Shown: positions 1-6,328 of the stretch, one piece after another
Numbering within the stretch: the first letter of the stretch is position 1
Layout: the number at the start of each line of letters is the position of its first letter
Assembly: GCA_030614035.1 (NCBI GenBank)
Contig: JAUWKW010000089.1
Coordinates: 1-6,328 of the forward strand
Direction of reading: 5' to 3'
DNA length: 6,328 nt
From: Chromatiales bacterium
GTDB taxonomy: Bacteria; Pseudomonadota; Gammaproteobacteria; Steroidobacterales; GCA-2729495
Program-made: the position numbers and the translations under genes
The notes under the pieces: model-generated
Seen by the model: only the letters and a program-made list of their open reading frames with translations
Told to the model about the DNA's origin: nothing
Databases searched by the model: none

Positions 1-80
1 ATATTCAGTTGGAGGTCTCGAACCAGCATTCGGCCCGCGACCGAGATCACCAGATTGCCGCAGTCCAGCGAGTTCGTCAT
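1..80 (-). CDS. N-terminal fragment of a probable ABC transporter ATP-binding protein (runs off left edge)
   Basis: Reading leftwards from an ATG at 80-78, 26 codons remain open to the window edge. The visible peptide includes NLVISVAGRMLVRDLQLN. This matches the usual opening of ABC ATPases, a short first strand, a 'GR-x-L-x-RDL-x-L' turn and a second strand, which precedes the PGE and Walker A segments. Those diagnostic motifs lie outside the window, so the call rests on resemblance alone. An in-frame TGA seven codons upstream, with no alternative start between, fixes the ATG. No strong Shine-Dalgarno sequence is seen. The gene starts 75 bp beyond the terminator of the upstream small RNA, so it probably has its own promoter or depends on read-through. 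Such ATPases usually pair with a permease, and a FecCD-type permease lies at the other end of the window. A second reading frame is also open here (ATG at 114), but its product resembles nothing I recognise. Confidence 0.45.
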   Translation of the reverse strand, partial: MTNSLDCGNLVISVAGRMLVRDLQLN

Positions 81-155
81 ACGACAATGGTATTGCTTTC
101 AACAAGCCCGGCATAGACCGGCTACTGTCGGGTACTTGCCCCAGAAGCTCTATGC

Positions 156-183
156 AAAAAAAACCCCGCAGCAAGTGCGGGGT
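156..183 (-). terminator. Strong intrinsic terminator of the small RNA
   Basis: On the minus strand a 7-bp GC-rich stem (CCCCGCA / TGCGGGG, plus-strand arms 176-182 and 164-170) closes a 5-nt loop. It is followed at once by eight T residues (163-156), and an extra A-T pair extends the stem. The T-tract lies only on the minus-strand side, which fixes the orientation. It ends a transcript arriving from the right, and the only promoter-like element in position is the sigma-54 site at 386-401. Confidence 0.9.
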
Positions 184-374
184 GTACGGGTTATTGTTGT
201 TGTCGCGAATTCGGTTTCTACATCAGAGGCGAGGCTGTGGTGGATTTATTATTGTTATTATTTACGGTCTTCTTCTTCTCGTTCTTTTTCTTCTTCTGAT
301 CCGTTCTTCTGGCTTCGATGTCTGTAGTCAGATTTCGAGTGCCGTCGCTTAGCGCAGAAACCTTTTTTGTGCGC
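156..374 (-). ncRNA. Putative sigma-54-dependent, Hfq-binding small RNA (CrcZ/CrcY-like architecture), about 219 nt
   Basis: The interval runs from the start predicted by the sigma-54 promoter (about 374-375) to the end of the terminator T-tract. In transcript order it contains: a 5'-terminal stem GCGCA/TGCGC (374-370 with 356-352); a hairpin with stems CGA/TCG and TCTG/CAGA around an ACTA loop (about 337-316); a long A-rich single-stranded tract (about 297-245); a second AAC/AAT tract (201-191); and the terminator. AAnAAnAA motifs occur in four clusters: 295-288, 277-270, 262-246 and 201-191. In Pseudomonas, repeated AAnAAnAA motifs in CrcZ/CrcY titrate Hfq and Crc and so relieve catabolite repression, and those RNAs are transcribed by sigma-54 under CbrB. 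The region cannot encode a protein: its only ATG is followed directly by TAG, there is no GTG, and the only TTGs lie at the terminator. No cbrB is visible, and primary-sequence homology to crcZ is not claimed. The function is inferred from architecture. Confidence 0.7.
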
Positions 375-385
375 AGCTAACTAGA

Positions 386-401
386 AGCAAGTCCCGTGCC
401 A
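386..401 (-). promoter_or_regulatory. Sigma-54 (RpoN) -24/-12 promoter, perfect consensus
   Basis: The minus strand reads TGGCACGGGACTTGCT, which matches the sigma-54 consensus TGGCACG-N4-TTGCW at every defined position. The GG (400-399) and GC (388-387) are correctly spaced. Transcription should start about 12 bases after the -12 C, at about 375-374, exactly where the 5' stem-loop of the RNA begins. No sigma-70-like element is needed to explain the transcript. Activation would require an AAA+ enhancer-binding protein, and none is encoded in the window. Confidence 0.88.
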
Positions 402-403
402 CC

Positions 404-423
404 ATCAATAAAAATCAATAAAA
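404..423 (+). repeat. Tandem 10-bp repeat ATCAATAAAA x2
   Basis: Two perfect, directly adjacent copies of ATCAATAAAA (404-413 and 414-423) lie just upstream of the -24 element. The one-turn period and A-tracts would give phased bending. This is where IHF or intrinsic curvature commonly helps an enhancer-bound activator contact sigma-54 polymerase. I could not fit a full IHF consensus, so the architectural role is inferred. Confidence 0.6.
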
Positions 424-473
424 ACAGATATATAGAAATTTTAAATACGGCGATTTAGTAGGGCAATCGCGAA

Positions 474-532
474 ATCTGTCATTTTTTCCGACACTGGTAG
501 ATCTGACACAACTCGGCAACCAAGTTCGGCAA
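474..532. promoter_or_regulatory. Candidate upstream activating sequences for the sigma-54 promoter
   Basis: Several short repeats cluster about 100-157 bp upstream of the predicted start, the usual distance for enhancer-binding protein sites. ATCTGTCA (474-481) and ATCTGACA (501-508) form near-identical direct copies 27 bp apart. TGTC (477-480) and GACA (490-493) form a dyad with a 9-bp spacer. TCGGCAA occurs twice (513-519 and 526-532). I cannot assign these to a specific activator: the NtrC consensus is absent and a CbrB site cannot be confirmed by eye. Confidence 0.3.
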
Positions 533-727
533 TGAGTCCGCCGTTAAAGGGTTTTTGTTTCCCACTCGGGACCATTCCGGGCTGCATTTAGGTTTGCTAA
601 ACGAAACCAAGGTCCCTCAGTCGGTCGATATACCCCGATTTTATGCAGTTTCTCGCCCACCCACCGCCATATATGTAAATTTAATCGACGCTGCAGTGCC
701 TGGTCGCCCGACCGTGGACTCCCGAGC

Positions 728-1375
728 TTAGGGCTGGAGGCGCGTCATCTGCCACGGGGATGCCGAAAAGGCTGACTCCGCGGCCGCCGACAGTTGCCGC
801 TCCCAGCGAGCGCGGTCATGCAATCTTGCCTCGCCGCTGACCCATAACTCCACTGCTTCAATCCACAGTCGGTAACCGCCCCAGTTGGGCGGCCGGGGAA
901 TCGACTCGGGCGCATCGGCGCGATAGCGGTCCGCTACGCGCTTGAATTCTTCCAGCAACGTCTCCCTGGATGCCAGAGGTCGACTTTGCTGGCTGGCCCA
1001 TGCGCCGATACGACTTTCCGCATCGCGTGTTGCAAAGTACTGATCGCTTTCCTGTTCAGGCGATTTGACTGCGATTCCCTCCAGCCGTGCCTGCCGGCGC
1101 TGTTCGGTCCAATTGAATACCGCCGCGACGCGGGGCTGGTACGAGATGTCCTCTGCCTTTGGCGATCCGTAGTCGGTGTAGAACACCATATATCCGGATG
1201 TTACCGACAGTTCTTTGCAGAGCACCATTCGAACGGAAGGATTCTTGCTGGAGTCGACTGTTGCCAATGCGAACGCGTTGGAGTTTGGTAGGCGACTGCC
1301 GGCGAGCGCGTCGGTTAACCATTGATCCAACAGCGGCAATGGATTCTTCGGGAGGGGTTCTGGAAGAGTAGCCAT
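728..1375 (-). CDS. pdxH: Pyridoxamine/pyridoxine 5'-phosphate oxidase (PNPOx)
   Basis: This 215-residue cytoplasmic flavoenzyme should oxidise pyridoxine or pyridoxamine 5'-phosphate to pyridoxal 5'-phosphate using FMN and O2. FMN contacts are recognisable: R49-M-V-L-x-K54, the YT pair at 66-67 and S71-P-K73. Substrate residues follow in Y113, R117 and S121 (E. coli Tyr129, Arg133, Ser137), and the hallmark R184-L-H186-D-R188 equals E. coli Arg197/His199. The C-terminus ends in the usual WQMTRL-P pattern. The N-terminus is shorter than in E. coli: it begins near PLPLLDQWL and lacks the Arg-Glu-Tyr lid segment. The reading frame stays open upstream into ggt, but with no ATG or GTG and no lid-like sequence, so ATG 1375 is kept. 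The gene starts 20 bp after the ggt stop, suggesting co-transcription and perhaps coupled translation, because no clear Shine-Dalgarno sequence precedes it. A PhzG-type paralogue is possible, but no phz genes are nearby. Confidence 0.92.
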   Translation of the reverse strand: MATLPEPLPKNPLPLLDQWLTDALAGSRLPNSNAFALATVDSSKNPSVRMVLCKELSVTSGYMVFYTDYGSPKAEDISYQPRVAAVFNWTEQRRQARLEGIAVKSPEQESDQYFATRDAESRIGAWASQQSRPLASRETLLEEFKRVADRYRADAPESIPRPPNWGGYRLWIEAVELWVSGEARLHDRARWERQLSAAAESAFSASPWQMTRLQP

Positions 1376-1395
1376 GGGCAGTTGGCGATGGTCCG

Positions 1396-2928
1396 TTATT
1401 GCTCGATGGAGCTCCAGGTGCCCCCGGCCCGCCGCGGATCAGCGGCGACTTCGAATCCAGTTTCGGTCGACCATGTCACTGCTCCGGCTCCGCCAAAATA
1501 CATTGACAAGCCATCATATGCTCGTTGGGGAACGTCCAGTTCATATATTGGCAGTCCCGGCTCATAGGCAACCTGATACCCGAAGTCACCGCCCAGCTCA
1601 ACATGAGCTCGGGGATGTTCCACTGCTTCACGCAGCGGCATACCGACCTGAAGATAGTTAACCAGCACCTGCAATATTGCGGTCGTAATCCGGTCAGCCC
1701 CCGGCGAACCAATAGCCATCACCGTTCCGTTCGTTGCACGGGCCGTGGTAGGCGCCATATTCGAAGGTATCGTCGCTCCAGGTGGTCCCGCCATCAGCCC
1801 GCGGCGATTGAGCTCGAGCTCGCCCAGGCAGTTGTTCAGCCAGAGACCGGTGCCGTCCGGCATTTCTCCGGATCCGTAGCCGGCTGATAGTGTGATGGCG
1901 CAGGCCAGGCCCTGGCTGTCAACGCATGAGGTATGGACCGTCGAAGGTGCTTGCATTAGCGCCCGTGCATCGCCGGTACTGGATAAATTCAATAACTCCG
2001 CAGCATCGGCCTCAATTTGGTCACTGAGGTCCAGTCGCTCACGCCGGTATGTCAGAGCTGCCAATTGCACGTCAATTAATGTACTCAACGTGTCCCGGTC
2101 CCAACGGGTGACGTCGTGCTTTGACATCAGCAACAGCATCGCAGCCAAGACTGAACCACCGACAGCTGGCGCGGGGTTGGTTGCAACCTGCCACAGGCCG
2201 CTGTCGATCTTGAGGCTTGGTCGCGGTATTGCGTGACAGGACTTAAGATCTTCCAACGTCAGACTGCCCCCGCCATCCTGAATATGCGCGGCGATAGTTC
2301 GGCCTAGTTCTCCTTCGTAAAATTCCCGAGGCCCATACCGTGCCAACCGATCCAGGCTGTCCGAAAGATGCGGCACTCGAATCAATTCACCGACCGATTT
2401 GAGCCGACCGTCTGCATGGTGCAGGGCGTTATGGCCGTCCGGCGCACGCCCGAAGATAGGCTTGCCGGAAAGCAGCAAATAGGCGTGACAGGCCTCAGGC
2501 AGTGGGAAACCATTACGGGTCGCAGCTACCGCGGGCCCGAGCACTTCTTTCCACGGCAAGACGCCATACCGTTCCGACGCCGCCCCCAAAGCCGCGATGC
2601 CACCAGGTACTCCGACAGAAGCGGGCCCAACGATAGTTGTGACGCCGCCACCGTAGTCCATGCTGACCTCTACGCCCCGCTCTTCACGAGGTTCCTCCGG
2701 CAAGCCGCGCCCCGGTACGAAAATATTGCCGTCAAGGGTTACTGGGCCCGAACCGGGGGGCCAGATGGTCAGATAGCCGCCGCAACCCGGAGCGCACACG
2801 CCGGGCTCGGTCGAGATAGACACCATCGCCGCGGCTATGGCGGCATCCACGGCATTGCCTCCGGACTTGGCCATCTCGGCTCCGGCACTGGCCGCCGACT
2901 CGGAAGTGGTTGCAATAGCCAGCTGCAT
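1396..2928 (-). CDS. ggt: Gamma-glutamyltransferase family protein (Ntn hydrolase), no signal peptide, altered substrate pocket
   Basis: This 510-residue protein belongs to the GGT family of self-cleaving Ntn hydrolases, which transfer or hydrolyse gamma-glutamyl groups such as that of glutathione. The N-terminal block (A20-K-S-GGNAVDAA) and GCGGYLTI are typical. The cleavage/catalytic threonine is T330 in the block T-V-H-T-S-C-V-D, equal to E. coli Thr391, predicting subunits of about 329 and 181 residues. The small subunit carries LNN (364-366), S389-N-M-A-P-T and GSPGADRI (407-414). Against E. coli GGT by hand, several gamma-glutamyl contacts differ: Arg114 to N68, Gln430 to C367, Asp433 to E370, Ser463 to N390 and Gly484 to A411. 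Ser462 and Gly483 are kept. The acceptor or donor may therefore not be glutathione. The conserved domain starts at residue 1, with no signal peptide, so the enzyme is probably cytoplasmic, unlike periplasmic E. coli GGT. A TAA three codons upstream fixes the start; AAGGGAG lies rather far upstream. pdxH follows 20 bp downstream. Confidence 0.88.
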   Translation of the reverse strand: MQLAIATTSESAASAGAEMAKSGGNAVDAAIAAAMVSISTEPGVCAPGCGGYLTIWPPGSGPVTLDGNIFVPGRGLPEEPREERGVEVSMDYGGGVTTIVGPASVGVPGGIAALGAASERYGVLPWKEVLGPAVAATRNGFPLPEACHAYLLLSGKPIFGRAPDGHNALHHADGRLKSVGELIRVPHLSDSLDRLARYGPREFYEGELGRTIAAHIQDGGGSLTLEDLKSCHAIPRPSLKIDSGLWQVATNPAPAVGGSVLAAMLLLMSKHDVTRWDRDTLSTLIDVQLAALTYRRERLDLSDQIEADAAELLNLSSTGDARALMQAPSTVHTSCVDSQGLACAITLSAGYGSGEMPDGTGLWLNNCLGELELNRRGLMAGPPGATIPSNMAPTTARATNGTVMAIGSPGADRITTAILQVLVNYLQVGMPLREAVEHPRAHVELGGDFGYQVAYEPGLPIYELDVPQRAYDGLSMYFGGAGAVTWSTETGFEVAADPRRAGGTWSSIEQ

Positions 2929-2979
2929 GGCAGGTTATTGATGGGCTCCCTTGAGTTGCGATCTCGCCTACGCCACTCT

Positions 2980-3036
2980 AAAAAAACAGCGGTGGCGCAA
3001 TGGCTGTCGGTGTTTTTTCGCCAGCTGTGCCGCTGT
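2980..3036 (-). terminator. Probable intrinsic terminator downstream of frmA
   Basis: On the minus strand the arms ACAGCGG (3036-3030) and TGGCG (3023-3019) pair with the continuous arm CGCCA-CCGCTGT (2997-2986). This gives 7 + 5 bp with a 6-nt bulge and a loop of about 21 nt, followed by a run of six T (2985-2980). It lies shortly after the frmA stop and before ggt, so frmA and ggt are likely separate transcripts. The large loop and bulge make it less ideal than the terminator at 156-183. A second inverted repeat, AAAAAACA/TGTTTTTT (2981-2988, 3011-3018), overlaps it. Confidence 0.65.
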
Positions 3037-3056
3037 ATGCTCGCCCACGGACGTAT

Positions 3057-4343
<1,287 letters not shown>

Positions 4344-5429
4344 ATGAAGCTCAGAGACCTGCGCAATCGCCTGTCGGAACTGGATCGGCAAATCATCGAG
4401 TTGATCGCCGAGCGTCAGTCCGTAGTGGAGGAGGTTGGTGCGAGCAAGCGCGCCGATGGACGCGCCACCCGTGATTTTGCCCGCGAAAAAGTCGTTCTCG
4501 ACGCGGCGTCCGAACAAGCAAACGCGCTTGATCTGTCACCGGAACTCGCGGAACAGTTGATGCAGTTGTTGATTCGCTTTTCGCTGACAGATCAGGAACA
4601 GGCACGAGTCAAGGCCGAGGGGCAAGGCCAGGGGCGCAAGGCGCTCGTCATCGGCGGCGGCAAAATGGGGCGCTGGTTCGTAGATTTTCTGGAGTCTCAA
4701 GGCTTCGATATCACGCTGGCCGATCCAGTGGTCAAACGCGTCGACGTCAACTGTGTCGAAGACTGGCGAACCACCGATGATCGTTTTGCCGTGACGGTTA
4801 TTGCCACACCACTGCGAGCAGCGGCTGAAATCTTGTTGGAGATGTCGAAACAAGGTCGCAAGGGGCTAATCTTCGATATTGGCTCCTTGAAAACCCCGCT
4901 GATTGATGGCCTTCACGCCATGGCGAAGTCTGGCGCCAAGGTGACATCGATTCATCCAATGTTTGGCCCGGACACCCGTTTGCTGTCGGGGAAACACGTA
5001 ATCTTTCTCGACGCGGGTTCGGCAGAAGCAACGCGCGAAGCGCGATCTCTGTTTGACCCGACCATGGCGCAACAGTCCGAGATGGCGCTCGAAGACCACG
5101 ACCGTCTGATCGCTTATGTATTGGGTTTGTCGCACGCGCTGAATATCGCTTTTTTCGACGTACTGTCGGAAAGCGGGGAAGATGTACCGCGCCTGGAGAA
5201 TTTGTCCAGTACAACGTTCGATGCACAGCTAGACGTGGCGTACAAGGTGGCTGAGGAAAATCCCCACCTGTACTTCGAGATTCAATCGCTGAATCGTTTT
5301 GGTTTGGAACCGCTGGAGGGATTGAGCCGCGCGATTCAGGCAATTACGGAGAGCGTGCGTAACGGTGACGAAGACGCCTTCGTTAAACTCATGGAGCGAG
5401 GTAGAGCCTATTTACAGCGCCGGGGTTAA
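4344..5429 (+). CDS. tyrA: Bifunctional chorismate mutase / prephenate dehydrogenase (T-protein)
   Basis: This 361-residue cytoplasmic enzyme should convert chorismate to prephenate and then, with NAD, to 4-hydroxyphenylpyruvate, the precursor of tyrosine. Residues 1-90 are an AroQ-type chorismate mutase. All eight active-site residues of the E. coli P-protein domain align without gaps: R7, R24, K35, D44, R47, E48, S80 and Q84. Residues 99-361 are the dehydrogenase, with GGGKMG (104-109), D127 ending the second strand, DIGSLK (178-183), catalytic H204 in IHPMFGPD and H264. E. coli Arg294, which binds prephenate, aligns with K301, and Arg286 aligns with D293. The C-terminal block S289-TTFDAQL and NPHLYFEIQ differs from enteric TyrA. 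ATG 4344 is chosen because the mutase helix starts there. An upstream TTG at 4266 would add 26 residues unlike the family. No clear Shine-Dalgarno sequence is visible. The length is close to the 373 residues of E. coli TyrA. Confidence 0.94.
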   Translation: MKLRDLRNRLSELDRQIIELIAERQSVVEEVGASKRADGRATRDFAREKVVLDAASEQANALDLSPELAEQLMQLLIRFSLTDQEQARVKAEGQGQGRKALVIGGGKMGRWFVDFLESQGFDITLADPVVKRVDVNCVEDWRTTDDRFAVTVIATPLRAAAEILLEMSKQGRKGLIFDIGSLKTPLIDGLHAMAKSGAKVTSIHPMFGPDTRLLSGKHVIFLDAGSAEATREARSLFDPTMAQQSEMALEDHDRLIAYVLGLSHALNIAFFDVLSESGEDVPRLENLSSTTFDAQLDVAYKVAEENPHLYFEIQSLNRFGLEPLEGLSRAIQAITESVRNGDEDAFVKLMERGRAYLQRRG

Positions 5430-5437
5430 TCAATGCG

Positions 5438-6328
5438 CTAGTCGGCAGACACCCGGCTGCGGCGGAGCAGAATCAGAAAAAGCGGTACACCCACCAGTGC
5501 TGTGATTGCACCAACCGGAAGTTGTCGTGGCGACACAAGCGTGCGCGCCACGGTATCGGAGATAACCAGCAAAGAACCGCCGGCCAGCACCGAACACGGC
5601 ACGACGATCCGGTGATCGGCACCGATGGCTAGACGCACCAGGTGCGGAACTACTAGGCCAACAAAACCGACCGTGCCCGCCGTGGTGACCGCGACGGCAG
5701 TCAGCAATGAACTCAGGAAATACAGTAGAGACCGCATCGGTCCGACCGCAACACCAAGCAAAGCAGCCTGTTGCTCGCCGGTCGCCAGCACATTCAGTGA
5801 GCGGGAGATCGCCATTGCGGCGATGGTCGCAAGGGCCACTACGATCAGTATCGGCAGTGGGAGGGTGGCGAAGGCGAAATCCCCCATCAGCCAGAACAAC
5901 ATTCCACGCAAATTTTTCTCCGGCGACAGCGCCAGTACAAGACTGACCAGCGCACCCCAGCCCGCAGCGACTACGACACCGGTCAACAGCAAGCGACCGG
6001 GCGCCCAGCCCTGCTGGCTGCGCGCAATCGCAAACACCATCAGCGTGCTGCCAAGCGCGCCGAGGAATGCCCACGTATTCAGGAGTAAGCCGGAGGCGCC
6101 AAGCGCCATCGCGATCAAGGCAGCCGCGGCCGCCCCGCCGGATGGACCCAGAATGTATGGGTCGGCCAGTGGGTTGCGTAGCAGTACCTGCATCATGACG
6201 CCGGCCAGCGCTAGCCCGGCCCCGGTGCCGAATGCTGTTAGCGCTCGCGGGAGGCGGAGTTTGAGCACGATGTCGCGGGTTGCATCGTCTCCGGTGCCAA
6301 ATAGCGATGCCAGGACTTCACCTGACCC
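5438..6328 (-). CDS. FecCD/BtuC-family ABC transporter permease (N-terminus beyond right edge)
   Basis: The visible 296 residues are the C-terminal 85-90% of an inner-membrane permease that imports iron-siderophore, heme or cobalamin with a periplasmic binding protein and an ATPase. Family signatures appear in order: LRLPRAL (24-30), RNPLADPYILG (51-61), LRGMLFWLMGDF (140-151), the coupling-loop segment LATGEQQAALLGV (181-193), GFVGLVVPHLVR (221-232) and ARTL...LPVGAITALVG (261-280). Alternating hydrophobic stretches fit the multi-helix fold. The frame stays open to base 6328, and the peptide before the GTG at 6268 (ASLFGTGDDATRDI) also fits the family, so that GTG is not the start. Its stop lies 8 bp from the tyrA stop in convergent orientation, so no ATPase gene follows directly, which is unusual. 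The substrate cannot be decided from the sequence. Confidence 0.93.
   Translation of the reverse strand, partial: GSGEVLASLFGTGDDATRDIVLKLRLPRALTAFGTGAGLALAGVMMQVLLRNPLADPYILGPSGGAAAAALIAMALGASGLLLNTWAFLGALGSTLMVFAIARSQQGWAPGRLLLTGVVVAAGWGALVSLVLALSPEKNLRGMLFWLMGDFAFATLPLPILIVVALATIAAMAISRSLNVLATGEQQAALLGVAVGPMRSLLYFLSSLLTAVAVTTAGTVGFVGLVVPHLVRLAIGADHRIVVPCSVLAGGSLLVISDTVARTLVSPRQLPVGAITALVGVPLFLILLRRSRVSAD

Larger units (their letters stand above)
402..727. other. Intergenic gap between pdxH and the small RNA promoter; no convincing gene
   Basis: This 326-bp stretch separates the pdxH stop codon from the sigma-54 promoter. The part nearest the promoter (404-447) is very AT-rich and begins with a tandem repeat. 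The middle part (474-532) carries short dyads and direct repeats. The rest (533-727) shows no RNA gene or intrinsic terminator. A GGTC/GACC hairpin at 702-713, just past pdxH, lacks a T-tract. A 48-codon minus-strand ORF (587-441) has no Shine-Dalgarno sequence and no recognisable motif, and is probably fortuitous. Confidence 0.6.

Noticed and set aside
17..24. tRNA T-loop-like GGTTCGAG on the minus strand
   Set aside because: The flanking bases cannot form a 5-bp T-stem, and no acceptor or anticodon arms are present.
1..114. Alternative minus-strand frame from ATG 114 at the left edge
   Set aside because: It is open to the edge, but the product looks unlike any family. The frame from ATG 80 resembles an ABC ATPase start.
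55..352. Plus-strand ORFs of 90 and 66 codons
   Set aside because: They are low-complexity, overlap each other, and run antisense through the terminator and A-rich RNA. No motif or ribosome binding site supports them.
441..587. 48-codon minus-strand ORF upstream of the sigma-54 promoter
   Set aside because: It has no Shine-Dalgarno sequence and no recognisable motif, and it covers the candidate activator sites. Chance is the simplest explanation, though conservation in relatives would revive it.
702..713. Hairpin GGTC/GACC just downstream of pdxH as a terminator
   Set aside because: The stem is only 4 bp and no T-tract follows on either strand.
4798..5343. 181-codon minus-strand ORF
   Set aside because: It is antisense to tyrA, which is securely identified, and the product is Arg/Pro-rich without motifs.
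5430..6074. 214-codon minus-strand ORF overlapping the permease
   Set aside because: It is on the same strand but in another frame of the FecCD permease. The product is Cys/Arg-rich and lacks membrane segments.

Overview
The window reads as chromosomal DNA of a moderately GC-rich proteobacterium. It is most likely a gammaproteobacterium outside the well-studied genera, because it carries a fused chorismate mutase/prephenate dehydrogenase (AroQ-TyrA), a glutathione-dependent formaldehyde dehydrogenase and an apparent sigma-54/Hfq-type small RNA locus. The species cannot be named from the sequence alone.

Layout, left to right. Bases 1-80 hold the first 26 codons of a minus-strand gene that looks like an ABC-transporter ATPase. 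Bases 156-401 hold no credible protein gene but contain, on the minus strand, a consensus-perfect sigma-54 promoter (386-401), an A-rich transcribed region of about 219 nt and a textbook intrinsic terminator (156-183). I read this as a small RNA resembling the CrcZ/CrcY family of Pseudomonas in architecture. The 402-727 gap upstream of it holds tandem and dyad repeats suited to an enhancer-bound activator. Next come three more minus-strand genes: frmA (formaldehyde detoxification), a terminator, then a gamma-glutamyltransferase-family gene followed 20 bp later by pdxH (pyridoxal phosphate synthesis/salvage). A 171-bp divergent control region separates frmA from tyrA on the plus strand. tyrA ends 8 bp from the stop codon of a convergent FecCD-type metal-chelate/cobalamin permease, which runs off the right edge.

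Functionally the protein genes are mostly housekeeping: tyrosine synthesis, vitamin B6 supply, and two proteins from families that act on glutathione or gamma-glutamyl compounds. The permease at one edge and the ATPase fragment at the other could belong to one transporter type, but they are about 5.4 kb apart here. The most notable item is the putative sigma-54-dependent RNA. It has four clusters of AAN triplet repeats, the signature bound by the distal face of Hfq and by Hfq-Crc, and no usable start codon. It would be a candidate global regulator that titrates Hfq when carbon or nitrogen supply changes. Secondary points of interest are a gamma-glutamyltransferase whose substrate-pocket residues are largely replaced, and a TyrA with Lys in place of the prephenate-binding Arg.
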